64,000 nt of DNA from Dendrocalamus latiflorus. Taxonomy: Eukaryota; Streptophyta; Magnoliopsida; Poales; Poaceae. Below the pieces are notes generated by a model that was not told the origin of the DNA, ran no database searches, and worked only from the letters and a program-made list of their open reading frames with translations. The stretch is taken from positions 44,279,166 to 44,343,165 of the forward strand of contig CM029609.1 of NCBI GenBank assembly GCA_017311315.1, read 5' to 3'. Within the stretch, counting starts at the first letter, position 1. Each line of letters begins with the position of its first letter. The position numbers and the translations under genes were made by a program. Of the stretch, positions 1 to 12,420 are shown piece after piece.

Positions 1-279
1 AGATACGAGATAAAATAAATCTCATACGTTTTCAATCTTGAGTAGAGTTTATCCATATTAAGTTCACTCATGGTAGTGGTGTCATTGATGAAAGTGATCT
101 TTATCCCCTAAAACCTCACATCAAGTGCATCCAATAGCTGAAGTGCTTACTCAGACTCAGCAAACACAAGGCCAACAGTACGTAAATCATTAATGCTCTT
201 ACAAAATCTTCCCCACAACTCATTCAAAGATTAACCGGCTCTTTCCTTGGTCTTTGAGTACTCTTTCTTAAGTTGGTCG

Positions 280-756
280 ACCATGATAGTTCGACCATGA
301 TTTTTCGGTCACTTGGTTCGACTATGATATTTCAACCACCTAGTTCAACCATGATATATCGACCACATGGTTCGACCATGATTTTTTGACCATGTTGTTC
401 GAACATGATATTTTCAATCATGTGGTTTAATCATGATATTTCAACCACGTGGCTCGACCATGATATTTTTGACCACATGGTTCGACCGTGATAGTTCGAC
501 CACATTGGTCGACAATGATATTTCAACCATGTTGGTCGACCATGATATTCCAACCACGTTGGTCAACGATGATATTCCGACCACGTTGGTTGACTATGAT
601 ATTTCAACCACGTTGGTCGATGATGATATTTTGATCATGTTGGTCAACCATGATATTCCAACTACGTTGGTCGACGATGATATTTTGACCACATTAATCG
701 ACCATGGTATTTCGACCACGTTGGTTGAGAATGATATTTTGACCACGTGTTGTTGA
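280..756. repeat. 27-bp minisatellite (about 17 units)
   Basis: Degenerate tandem array with a 27-bp unit containing GGTCGACCATGATATTTC and ACCACGTT. Because 27 is a multiple of three, one frame stays open for 107 codons, but the product is only a nine-residue repeat and is not a credible protein. Positions 1-279 hold nothing I recognise. Confidence 0.85.
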
Positions 757-1119
757 CCACGTTATTTGCTTCAACATGGACTGAGCGACACACTGGTCAG
801 CCAAACGTATGCATGGATACCCTTCCCGTGTCAATGGGAAAGTGGCGCCATAACTGCATGCATACAGAACGATAATACACAAAAATAAAAAAGAACGCCT
901 GGAAGTTCCAGGTAATGCATGTCCAGCAACCGGCAACCGCGGCTGGAGCACTGGGTGCACAGTCAAGTAACCAACAGACGGAGTCCAAATAGCCCACGTC
1001 CTGCACGACCACACGCGAGGCTGGTTGCAGTGCTGGAACTGCCCATTAGCAGAGGGAAGAAGTCAAATAGAGAGGTTGCCATAACTTCCCTTAAAGCAAC
1101 CGCCCTCTCATCCTTACTC

Positions 1120-1130
1120 TATAAATAGGG
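1120..1130 (+). promoter_or_regulatory. TATA box in a probable older LTR
   Basis: TATAAATAGGG follows a unique stretch and precedes purine-rich sequence, as at the U3/R boundary of plant LTRs. The flanking tandem arrays (280-756 and 4775-5050) and the solo LTR inserted at 1240 suggest an older LTR-type repeat. Its outer ends were not found. Confidence 0.4.
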
Positions 1131-1239
1131 GAGAAGAGTGAGATGGAACTGACATATGGACACATATAAACGGACACGAACGGAGGAGCTTGCGCAAGAG
1201 AGGAAAGTGGTGAGCAAGCTCTAGGAGAAGGGAGACACG

Positions 1240-4225
1240 TGTCGGAACCCGGAGTAACGACTCCTGAATCCTCTGTGTAAATCGCACTAGTCCAGGATCA
1301 GCTAGTGCGCACAGCGTACAACAAAGATAAATATCAACCATAATGATATTTATTAACTGAATATGGGCATGAATGCCAAAGTTTACATCAACAGCACATT
1401 AGCCAAAATTAAGTAATAAGCAGCGGAAGAAAAACCGAAGCGGAAGAAGCCCACTGAGCCTGCCCACAGGCAAACGACAGTAAGACGCGGCCTATTCGTC
1501 CAGATCTTCACCGTAGTTGACGTCTTCCTTCTCTGTGCGGAAAAAGCAACGTGAGTACAAACTTGTACTCCGCAAATCACCCGGGAAAATGCACCATAAT
1601 GATAAAGGCTTCAATGGAAGACTTATAGGGTTAGTTTGCATAAAACAGCATTTAATGAAATACAGTAATTAGATTGAAATTGTTGAATTTAATACAGTAA
1701 GTAAAAAACAATACTTGTAGTCGAAAATAAAACCGTCAGTGCCGGCTCCGACCAAACACCAACCTATCCACGGGCATCCCACCCGGACCATCTTTTCCAA
1801 AAGCTCACGTATGGATTCCATCCATCCACACGCTTTCACTGCGCAACTCTGATGATTTCCATCCATTCACCAGATTTCAATCTCTCACGGATTCCATCCA
1901 TCCGCAAGGTTTTCATCTCTCGTAGATTCCATCCATCCACAAGGTTTTCGAAAACGTTTTTGAAAAACAAAGTCTAATCCATGAAAAACTTTTACTCAGC
2001 ATGCCCATGACCGTGGGCACGGCTATCCAGGATAGATTATACACTCTGCAGAGGTTGTACAGCTTTACCCACAAGACACGATCATCCCGTTGTACCACTA
2101 GATTACACACTTCCTTAGGTGTGCGGTGGGGAGTCGTGACAAGGCCTTTACAATGCAAAGCCTTCAACCTGGTCGAGCCAACTCTAAGGTTTCACCCCAG
2201 TAAGGAATCCACCAGACCGGGGCCCCCTCTTGAGCCTAGACGAGACTTCTCATGGCTTAACCACGCTCGCCCAAGTGAGACTTCACATGGCACCAACCAC
2301 GCTCACTTTCAACCTACAACTCGACTCAGATTGGGACTTCGTAAATTATTCAGCCAGGGCTGTCCCATACCAGCCATGTGGTAGTACGATTAGGGCTTTG
2401 CAACAGTAGCTCACAGACCGGTCCTTAATTGACTTAGACCCAACCACATACCCCTGTGCACGACAATCAACCACTGCGGCTCCAACCAACAGGGCATGCC
2501 TGCACCCACCACTCTAACCAAATGCCTAAGTCTAAACCAGTTTTATATTTGCTTTCAAAATAGTTCATAAACCTCATTGACTCACCAAAGTCAAGAGAAC
2601 ATATCATTTTATGTAAACAGGATCATCATTTTATGAGAAAGATATCCCAAAACAAAATTATATGACTAAGCAGGGCTAAGCATTTGATTAAACTCTCTAG
2701 CCAACACTAATGTATTAACTAGAGTTTGATTCTAGGGTGACAAGGTATTGAGGATTTCAAATTCAAAGGAGGGATTAACAAGTAGGCATTAACTATATTT
2801 AAAACAGAATTGAAATACGTTGAATAAAAATATGCATGCAATATAATTTAAATCAAAATAATTTTATTTTGAAAACTGGGATCAACATGATCAAGGAGGG
2901 TGACTTGCCTTGCTCTTCAAATTGGCTTGAATCTTCGTCGAAGAAATTTCCCGAATCGTCGAAGTCTACACGTGAAAATAACCCACCAAATTCAAATAAA
3001 TTCAAATTGAACTCAAAAATTCAAATTGAGGCTAGGAATGGATAAAGGGGAATTTTTGATGAATTTAGAAATTTGAATGGACTCAATCGGAGTTAGAACG
3101 AAGGAGAACGGGCTCCGGGAAGATTAAATTCAGAAAAAATGGAAAAAGGGATTTTCTGGAATTATTTTTCTAAAGGAAATTGGATTTATAACGTCAGCCT
3201 TGCGTCGGCGAGGAATTTATTTTTCTGCCGGAATTATTTTTCCTATTGGAAAATGGGGAAAAGGGGCTGACATGCGGGCCCTGGTCTATGGACCAGGTCC
3301 ACGGACCCGGGAGACGCTGAGGTGGCATGGCCGCTTGCGTGGTGCTGACGGGGCGGGGAAGGCCGAGGTGGCAGGGGCACGTGGCTGCCACGCAGGCGCG
3401 GGCACGCTGACGTGGATAGGCCGGCGAGGGGGCGCTCGGGACCGGGGACGACGGCGACGCTCCGACGAGTGGCGGCGACTGGCGGAGGAGGAAGAGGAGA
3501 TGGAGGGGACCTTGGGGGTAGGCGCGGTCTTTACCGGGGTGGCCGGAAACACGTCGGCGGCGAGCGTGGCGGCGAGAAGGGGAGGAAGGCGGGGTTGAGC
3601 GGCGGTGGAGATGCGGCGACGTGGACGCAATCGGGACCGGCCAGGTGGCGGGCGCGGAAGAGGGGAGGGTGGGATCCGGCGGGCGACGTGGCCGGCAATC
3701 TATCCGTCCACGCGGCGGCCGGAGAAGGGGTGGGTTTTTGAATTTTATTTTCTAGTTTTGGATTTTCAGAAAAGCACAGAAATTCCATTAAGCCTCAGAA
3801 AAATATCAAATGACCTCCAAAAATTCAAGAAAAATTCCTAGAACCTCCTGGAGACATTTGGAACTTAATAAAGCTATTTCCAACTAATGTTGGTATTTAA
3901 TTTTCATAATTTAAAATACTTTTTATTTTCAAAAATACAATTTTAAACTCCAGAAAAACCAGGGAACCAAATAAAAGCCAAATAACTCCAAATATTTAAT
4001 TTGAAATAAGATTTTTATAGAAAATCAAAATATCATTTTATTTAATAATTTTGAGTTTTTCTGAAAATGCTTTTCAAATCCAGCTTTTTCAAAAGCAGAA
4101 ATTCAGGGCAAATCCAAATTTGAACTTTAGGCACAAAAATACTTATTTTAAATTAAATTTTATTTTATTCCATTTTTATTATTTATTTAATTATTTTTAT
4201 TTTACCAAAAATTTGGGCTGTTACA
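1240..4225. mobile_element. solo LTR, 2986 bp, with perfect 5-bp TSD
   Basis: The sequence begins TGTCGGAACCCGG and ends GGGCTGTTACA, so it has TG...CA termini. It is flanked on both sides by ACACG (1235-1239 and 4226-4230), a perfect 5-bp target site duplication. No gag-pol, primer site or second LTR lies between, so it is a solo LTR left by recombination. The reverse strand starts TGTAACAGCCCAAAT, a start typical of large grass Gypsy LTRs, so minus orientation is likely (inference). A GC-rich block (3190-3730) gives overlapping open frames on both strands that are not genes. Confidence 0.93.
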
Positions 4226-4774
4226 ACACGCAAACATGCCCAAAAGCAATGAAGCTAGGAAGAAGGTGAAGTTATTGCCATTCGTCTTCCTCTTTTCCTT
4301 CGTCCCTTGGTTCGGCCATCGCGGTATGAATCAAGATACTTCATTTTGTCTATGTTCTAGCCCTCTTTGATTCAGTTTCGTTAGTGGATACAAACCCGAA
4401 GAACGAGTGCTTGATCCCTCGCTTCTTATGTTCGGTCCCTATAAATGGATACGAATCAATGCAAGGCATGAAGACCTCGTCTCCTCGGTTCAATCCCTCA
4501 CAAGTGGATACAAATCAGGAATGAGAAGTTGAAAGAGCACCCACCTTCTCAATTTGGTCCTCTCAAGTGGATATAAATTAAGAGTGAGTATATGATGTCA
4601 AAATAAAATATAAAATACAACCTTGGCCTGGGTTACGCTGCATCTACAAGCACTATGCAGTGCTAGGAGTAATAGAAAGTGGAGTAAAACAATAAAGGAT
4701 GGAAAAAAGAAAATACTTTCTCTTCGGTTAAGTATATACAAGCGCTCGATATTTACGAGCACTATGTAATACTG

Positions 4775-5050
4775 TAGCTACGACCATATGCAAATCCTGT
4801 AGCTACGACCATCTCTAAAATTTGGTAGCTACACCTATCTCCAAAATCCTGTAGTTATGACCATCTCCAAAAGGCAGTAGTTACGATTATCTGCAAATCC
4901 GATAGTCATGACTACCTCCAAAACCTGTAGTTATGACTATCTCCAAAACTCGATAGTTCTGACTATCTCCAAAATATTGTAGCTATGACCATTTGCAAAT
5001 CTGATAGCTACGACTATCTCCAAAATCCGATAGCTCCGATCATCCATGGT
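4775..5050. repeat. about 26-bp minisatellite
   Basis: About eleven imperfect copies of a unit containing TAGCTACGACCATCTCCAAA. The array lies on the other side of the solo LTR from the 27-bp array and probably belongs to the same older interrupted element. Positions 4231-4774 carry no gene I recognise. Confidence 0.8.
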
Positions 5051-5511
5051 TGTTCGACGGCGGTCTTTCAACCGTGGTCGTGGTTGTAAAATCCAATTAC
5101 GCTACACGCATGGGTTTGCTAAAAACGAATACTATGTCGTGTTAGCAAAGATGATATAAGTACAGCTAAATTCTCCAAGCAAGATCATTTTTCTTACATT
5201 TTGTAATTGTCATATGTTGTATTTTGTTATAATATGTATGTTGGAATTCTTAATCAGTGGTTTCTTGCAAAGAGATGTAATTAACAGAATTTTTATGTAA
5301 ATGTATTAATTCTTGAAGTAATGGACCTGCAATACCTGATTTCTTTGTCTCACATCTTCAATTAAATTTAACCAATTTATCTCTAATGACACGGAGGTGG
5401 GTTCACACCCACTCTCACCATTTTCCTGTCATCAACGGGTGGCTTGATAGAATACTTGTCTAATGCCCATGACTTCTAAGACCAGTTAAGAGCTATGAGA
5501 AGAGCTAATCA

Positions 5512-5524
5512 GATTCTGATACCA
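5512..5524 (-). other. primer-binding-site-like sequence of an LTR retrotransposon
   Basis: On the minus strand this reads TGGTATCAGAAT, matching the common plant primer site complementary to initiator Met tRNA (TGGTATCAGAGC). A minus-oriented 5' LTR would then lie to the right, possibly starting at the TG of 5535. The 10-base gap between site and LTR is longer than usual. Positions 5051-5511 hold nothing else recognisable. Confidence 0.45.
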
Positions 5525-5534
5525 CTTATAGGAC

Positions 5535-8500
5535 TGAAAGGCAACAGAGGTGGTGAATGGTGACGTCCAAAAGTTTTCCTAAGTATTCTAGATCATCTTC
5601 TCAAATAACTACAGAGTTACTGAGAATTGAATCCTAGCTAAAATCCCAAACCAAAATGACCAAGAAATCAAACATTGAGAAAATCCAAACCTTAGAAGCC
5701 TGACCTCCACACAGGGGCGGTTTGACCTCTCTCCTGGCAGTTTAATTGATATGAACAGGGATTTTAGCACTATTGCGAAACTTAAAACCTACGTAACTTT
5801 TGATCCGATGATTCTAAAGCTGTGAAACTTTGTATAATCCTTTCTCAAGGTCTCAGAAACCTATTTCATCTGTGAATCATAGAAATCCATGTCAAAATTC
5901 AAACCTTTTTGAGATTGAAGTAAGATTGCACCAAAAACAAGCAAAATACAAAAACGGTGAATACAATTTGCTCGTGGGTAGGAGATGTTCAAGATGGCTC
6001 TAGACGTATTCTCACATATCACAACAAGTAAGAACACTGAAGAAATCAAGCTAAAAACCCTTAGATAACGAAATCACTTGGTGAGGTCAAAATCAAGCAA
6101 AACCGAGTTTCTTCATGAGCTTGCTACTAAAGTGCCTAGATAGGTGAAGATTGATTTCTAGATGTTATCTCCATCTCTTATACGCCTTTGGTGCAGCAAT
6201 ATCAAGAAGAGAGAAGATAATAGGAAAAACCAAGACAAGTGCAAATCAATCAACACAAACAATAGTCATGGAGATGAATAAAGATTGATGCATTGCTACT
6301 TGAGGATGAAAGTTTTACAGCTACTCCACTTTAGAAGATAGAGAGCATATCACAAGCACTCTTCTCTCAAACTCTAATCCTAACATATGAACACTTGGTC
6401 TCAAGAAAGGAAGGTTGGATGGTTAACGATAGGACACCTTCACAACCTCTTAAATAGATGGGCTGGCTAACCATATCTAGCCCTTAGTGGATACTATCCA
6501 CTTAACTCAATGGAGAAAACATAATAACCCCCTACACACGGGTTTTAACTCACACATCATACTTATGCACATTTTTCAGAGCGCATAAAACTAAATCCGC
6601 TAAGTCCTTAGACTCGATCCATCTTAATATTTTTAGGTTTTCCTTAACCTAAACGTCGCTCAATCACCGCAGTTTTACTTTAAGATAGTTTCTGGTATTT
6701 TGGTCAAACTACTAAAATACCATTTCTTAACCCGGTCATCTTCTTTCATTGTAAGCATTCGCCAAGTTTGCCACATATAGGTGCACTACTGGCTTACCAC
6801 AAGTCGGCAAGTTTCTCCTATTCTGGTTCTATCGGACTAGGCCTTACTTGGACCGACCAAGCCACATGTTCAACCCCACCATGGAAACTTCTCTTAAATA
6901 TTTTCTGCCTTTCTCATGTCATGGTTGAGCTCACCATATTACCTGACATCCTTGATTGTTCTGAGCCTCGGCTCCTCCATAAACATAGCCCTGATTCTTG
7001 TCATTGTCCATGGTTTACTTCAACCGATCTTGCACATCCAAATGACACAAAATTATTTTCGGGTATAAGTTATTCACAACTTAACCCACGTTAGCAGTAA
7101 CACATCTCATATAACATATATTCATAGACCTTGGTCACCAAAAACATTCCGCCACTCAAAACCACAAAAATCACATTCTGGTGGAAGGCTCCCTGCTAAG
7201 CCGGTCTAACCGGGCCTCAAAACCGGTCAGATTGCGGACCTGGCCCGATTAGACCGGAGTCCATTTCCTGTTGGACCGCTATAGGCCACCGGTTGAACCA
7301 ACCAAACTTCCCTGATCAAATAACAGGAGGATAGGAGCAATACAATTGAGACCAAATACATGCATGGTTTAATGCACCATTTTGTCTACTAACCAATGCC
7401 ATGCACTAATCAATGCATGCATGACCACAACCAAGTGCATTCATGACCGCAACCAAGTGCATGCATGGCTAATCAGTACAGCAAGGCATCCCTTACATGC
7501 ATGGCATGCATCCTCTTCGACGAAAGTAACATCAAGGCTAAATAACGGTCAAATAAATGCATAGCAAAAAAAGCAAAAATCCGTATTTTCAAATTTTAAC
7601 TTCCAAATTAACAATAATTTAACACAACAATATTTATGACCATCTCATATGGCCCAAAAACAATCTGTTCCTCCGGACCCACCTTTGTCGTCTAGGATGG
7701 CATACGCGAGAATTGCTTCTACTTTCTATTGTAATCTAATAACCCCCTACACATGGGTTTTAACTTGCACATCACACTTATGCATGCTTTTCAAAGCGCA
7801 TAAGCCCAATTCGCTAAGTCTTTAGCCTTGATCCATCATGATCTTTTTAGATTCTCCTTAACCTAAATTGCGCTCCTAAATGTCGCTCAATCACTGTGGT
7901 TTTACTTCAAGATAGTTTCTAGTATTTTGGTCAAACTACTAAAATACCATTCCTTAACCCGGTCATCTCCTTTCATTGTAAGCATTCACCAAGCTTGCCA
8001 CATATAGATACACCACTGGTTTGACATGCGTCGATAAGTCTCTCCTATTCTGGTTTCATCGGATTATGTCTCACTTGGACCGACCAAGCCACATGGTTCA
8101 ACCCCGCTGTTCGAACTTCTCTTCAATATTTTCCGCCTTTCTCACGCCATGCTTGAGCTCACCATATTACCTGACATCCTTGATTGTTCTGAGCCTCGGC
8201 TCCTCCATAAATATAGTCCTGATCCTCGTCATTGACCATGGTTGACTTCAAGTGATCCTGCATATCCAAATGATACAAAAATTATTTTTAGGTATAAGTT
8301 ATTCACAACTTAACCCACGTTAGTAGTAACATATCTCATGTAACATATATTCACAAACCTTGTTCACTAAAAATATTCCGCCACTCAAAACCATAAAAAT
8401 GACATTCTGGTTGAAGGCTCCCTACCAAGCTGGTCTAACCGGGCCTCAAAACCGGTCAGACCGCTGACCTAGCCCGATTAGACCGGAGCCCATTTCCGGT

Positions 8501-8952
8501 TGGACCGCTATAGGCCACCGGTTGAACCAGCCAAACTTCCCCGATGAAACCACAGGAGGATAGGAGCAATGCAATTGAGACCAAATACATGCATGGTTCA
8601 ATGCACCATTTTGGCTACTAACCAATGCCATGCACTAATCAATGCATGCATGACCACAAACAGGTGCATGCATGGCTAATCAGTGCAGCAAGGCATCCCT
8701 TACATGCATGGCATGCATCCTCTTCTACCCAAGTAACAGCAAGGCTAAATACGGTCAACTAAATGCATGGCAAAAAAACAAAAGCAAAAATCCGTATTTT
8801 CGAATTTTAACTTTCCAAATTAACAATAATTCATCACAACAATATTTATGACCATCTCATGGCCCAAAGACAATCTGTTCCTCCGGACCCAACTTTGTCG
8901 ATCGGCTAGGATGGCAGACGCGAGAATTGCTTCTACTTTGTATTGTAATCTA
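5535..8952 (-). mobile_element. LTR-retrotransposon remnant with internal tandem duplication
   Basis: Non-coding sequence next to the primer-site-like motif, with LTR-like composition and no gag or pol frame. Its right half is a 1.2-kb direct duplication listed separately. The outer right end is uncertain, because the duplicated segment ends near 8952 and an unrelated hAT MITE begins at 9092. Assignment to an LTR is an inference from position beside the primer site. Confidence 0.4.
6523..8952. repeat. two tandem copies of a 1.2-kb segment
   Basis: Copy A (6523-7736) and copy B (7737 to about 8952) are collinear along their whole length. Both run from TAATAACCCCCTACAC to TATTGTAATCTA and share marker strings such as ATTTTGGTCAAACTACTAAA and ATGCATGGCATGCATCC. 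They differ by scattered substitutions and small indels, so the duplication is old or lies in fast-evolving DNA. Confidence 0.9.
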
Positions 8953-9091
8953 TCTGTTTCACGTGAAATTTCTGTGTCTTCTGAAATATTTGCCTTTGAG
9001 AACTCGGGACGGCTGCTGTGCCTGCGTTCGACGACAACAAAGCGCCAGATTTTCCATCCACGGTTTCCAGTTCTTCTAGGCGCATCAAAAC

Positions 9092-9556
9092 CAAGGTTTC
9101 AAATAGCCGGCTATAGCCACCGCTATAGCCGGATTTAGCCTTTGGGAAGGCTAAGGGCTAAGAGAATTTAATTTTGCCGCTAAACAGTGTTTGCCGCTAT
9201 TAGCCGGATTTAGCCCGCTAAATCCGCTAAATGGACTGCTATTTAGCCCGCTAAGGAGGAAAAAAACCTGAAGTGGGCCGAATTATGGACTGTAATCTAT
9301 TGAACTTATGTGTTTGTTTGATAATGTCCTGAAGGAATGCACTATGCCTCACTATTTGCTGCTATAAATGTTTTTGTATGCTAAAATATCCTTGATTATA
9401 TGCTTGTATGTGCATAAAACATTGAATTCTGAGTTTTTTACATATACTTTTACTAATCCGCTAAAAGAGGCTATTTAAGGCTATAGCCTGCTATAGCCTT
9501 TGTAACCTCTGCGGAACCCATCCGCTAAATGTCTTAGCCGGCTATTTGAAACCTTG
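9092..9556. mobile_element. hAT-type MITE, 465 bp, with perfect 8-bp TSD
   Basis: Both ends carry CAAGGTTTCAAATAGCCGGC as terminal inverted repeats. The element is flanked by ATCAAAAC at 9084-9091 and 9557-9564, the 8-bp duplication expected of the hAT superfamily. The interior is made of repeated GCTATAGCC and GCTAAA motifs and encodes nothing. Confidence 0.95.
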
Positions 9557-9730
9557 ATCAAAACTCCGTGGGCACACACACCAACCAAGCTTCTGAATCG
9601 AGCGAGTACGTTGACGGCGGCGGCGAGACCTCCAATTCCGGCGCCGACTGCGCGCGGCCGACGCAGGTCATTCAATATTGTATTAAGCCGTCGCTCATTC
9701 GATATTGGATCGATCGAGCAGTAGACTGAT

Positions 9731-9759
9731 CTTCTTCTTCTTCTTCTTCTTCTTCTTCT
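9731..9759. repeat. (CTT)n microsatellite
   Basis: Uninterrupted CTT trinucleotide run of about ten units in intergenic DNA. Confidence 0.95.
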
Positions 9760-11774
9760 GGAAAATCGCCAAATCGGTCGGTTTAGGGAGTTGATGATGT
9801 GCTTTGAATTGTTCCGGATGCTAATTAATACTGCCGTACACATAAGCTGCAGCCTGCGTTTGTAAACGGTTAATTCATACTAATTAAGAGTCGGTAGTAC
9901 ATGAACGCGTCCTTGTGTGCATATATTAGTAATCACCTGTTCGTGCGCTGACGCCACGAACGGTAATCCTTTGACACGGACAAAGTTCAGACGAAAAGCC
10001 CGGTCACGCTACTGGTTTATCGAGTAAGCTTACATATATTGACACGCATCCATCTTAATTAATTCTGTTCACTCCCGATCGATTACTTTTAGGAGCACAT
10101 GCATATGATGCCAAGACACAAAATGTCAATATGTCCAACTTACGAAAGTAGATAGGTGTTGTAGATGACCGGATCTGCATGCCGCCGCCCACAAAAAATG
10201 CTAATGCGGTGAGGGGAAAAGCGAGCCGCACTAGGACGAGTCATCTTAATTACTACTAATTAATTAGATCTAGTTCTTGCGCTAGCTAGCTGCTTTCCAT
10301 GCACCTGCTAGATTCAAGGGAAAATTTCAAAAACACTCCCACTCGTCGCTTTTGAGTCTGAAAACCCCTGCAATGTATTTTAATTGTAGCATTTGCATCC
10401 CCACAAGTTCCCTCCTTTTGCAAACTCCCCTTGTTATTAACTTTCTCTTTCCATTTAAGTAATGGGTGGGTTTTTTTGACTTATGGTTTTTTAATTCTGG
10501 CTGTTCACGAGAGACAGTACGCAGAGGAAAACAGTCGCATACGATTTTGATCGGTATAACTAAACTCGGTAGAGTGTCTACTAAGCCTTGAAAAAACGTA
10601 CCATTTAAAAGATGGTTATTGTACAGCAGAAAGTGATAAGAAAAAACCAAAAAGAACCTAGCCAATAGTAGTTGACGTCCACATGTCTTGTTTAGTTTGT
10701 ATCGTATGTAGCTACCACATCATGCTCGAGATTGAATATATAAGAGGAAAATGAAAGCAGAGAGATAGAATATAAGTGAGAGAGAAGAAATGTTATTGAA
10801 AGTTGTAATCACTAGCATACAACAAGCGTGTTATGAATATTATTTATTAGGTTTTTTCATGTCTTCCGGTAAAATTAGTGAAGAAAGTAATGTTATGGAG
10901 GATCTTGCAGATCTAGAGAACTTATAGTGGTTTAAATACCACAAAATAAGTTGTGAGAGCTTCTTTTCCAGCTTGGAGTTTTTGCGATTTTCCCTTTAAG
11001 CAATGTGTTCTCGTACTACACATTGTTTTCGGAGCCGCTGATGGCCATTATTAATATTTCATGCAAAGTTTCGGCGCCCAAAATGGCCAAATTCGAGTCA
11101 AAACTTGCACCACCGGCCGATGCACTGGCCGATCGATTTGGAATGCCGAGCTGTGATTCATCAGGCCACGTACAATATAATTGCACGATTAACTGAGCCA
11201 GCACTAGCTAGTACACATCAATTAGCTTGCGTTCCATGTTTATCTTGTGCTTGTCGGTACCCTGCACGGTCAACCAAGGCTTCTCACCGCTAGATGCTAG
11301 CAACTCTCTTGAGTTGATTTTGTCGACGCGCCGACGGGCCTTTCTTTCTGGCAGGAGTGGGAAGAATTGACCATTATTCATCATTGTAGCTAGGTGACAT
11401 ATTATTCAATTTTCGGAGATAATAGCGGAGAATCCGCACAAACAACCCATCTAACTCGTTATTAGGTGATGCTTTAATTTGGCAATGTTTATGAGTTTTT
11501 TCACTGTAGTTGATGATGATTAAATAAAAAAATAAAAAATATATTAACTTATCACGGATAATAAAAGAAATACAGAAAAAAGACAACACCCCTAAAAATA
11601 AAAAATAAAAAAATGAAATAAAAAAATAATAAATTAAAAGTCCGAAACTGAAGCTGAAACTAGCGTACAATGGTCAGAAACTAGCCGAGCGTCATGCTAT
11701 GAATATGAAACAGTAAAGCACCAACCATCCGAGGATTGACGGGAGGATTCTGAATGATTCCGAATGTACGGGCG
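9760..11774. other. intergenic region without recognisable gene
   Basis: No frame shows a conserved domain, plausible splice structure or transposase motif. AT-rich and low-complexity patches occur (for example 11500-11640, dense A and T). Short open frames on both strands look like chance. Confidence 0.5.
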
Positions 11775-11777
11775 TAA

Positions 11778-12020
11778 GAGCAAGGCTAATAATATAGCCT
11801 TCAGCTGCTGTATGGACACTTACAGCCCACTTATCAGCCTATTTATATAGTAGTTTACAGCCAGCTGAAGGCTGTATGACCCACCCCTTTCTCTCACAAA
11901 GTTTCTTGGTTCTTGTGCTTCAGCTGGCTGTAAACTTACAGCCCACCTCTCTTCTCTCTCCTCCTCTCTCTCCTCCACCTCAGCATACAGCCTACTAACA
12001 GCCTCTTATTATACTTGCTC
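11778..12020. mobile_element. Tourist-like MITE, 243 bp, TSD TAA
   Basis: Terminal inverted repeats GAGCAAGGCTAATAAT (left) and GAGCAAGTATAATAAG (right, reverse complement) are flanked by TAA at 11775-11777 and 12021-12023. Three-base TAA/TTA duplications are characteristic of PIF/Harbinger-type MITEs. Inside are CAGCTG and TACAGCC motifs but no coding sequence. Confidence 0.88.
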
Positions 12021-12209
12021 TAACCCACGTTGCTGCTGCATGACCAGTCATCGCCGCTCTTTTCGCTTGCGCTGCTTTGCCTTCGCATAGCTAGCCAGCA
12101 TATGCCTAGAGCGATGGATGCACGCATGCTTCCCTGACGAAGATGGTGCATGGAATTGTGGCGCCGTTCCCGAGGACTAGCCGCAGTGGAGGTTCTATGA
12201 CTATAATAG

Positions 12210-12420
12210 TGGGTGTTTGGGACTGCTCCACTCCACGTTTTTCAGCTCCGCTCCACGTTTTTTAGCCAAACAGGTTCAGCTCCACGCACTCTGTTCGAGA
12301 AAAAAAAGGTGGAGTTGTGATAGCACCTAAAGGGGTGCTCCACAAACTCCAGATTTTTTGTGGAGCTGCTCCACGGTAGAGTTTATGGAGCAGAGTTTGT
12401 GGAGCAGTCCCAAACATACC
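12210..12420. mobile_element. MITE with TTTGGGACTGCTCCAC inverted repeats
   Basis: Both ends carry TTTGGGACTGCTCCAC in inverted orientation, with several internal GGAGC/GCTCC motifs. I could not fix a target duplication, so the exact ends may be off by a few bases. Confidence 0.75.

Noticed and set aside
433..756. Open frame of 107 codons
   Set aside because: It is a nine-residue repeat produced by the 27-bp minisatellite.
3200..3790. Overlapping Arg/Gly/Pro-rich open frames on both strands
   Set aside because: They lie in the GC-rich block of the solo LTR. There is no domain, and frames are open on both strands from base composition alone.
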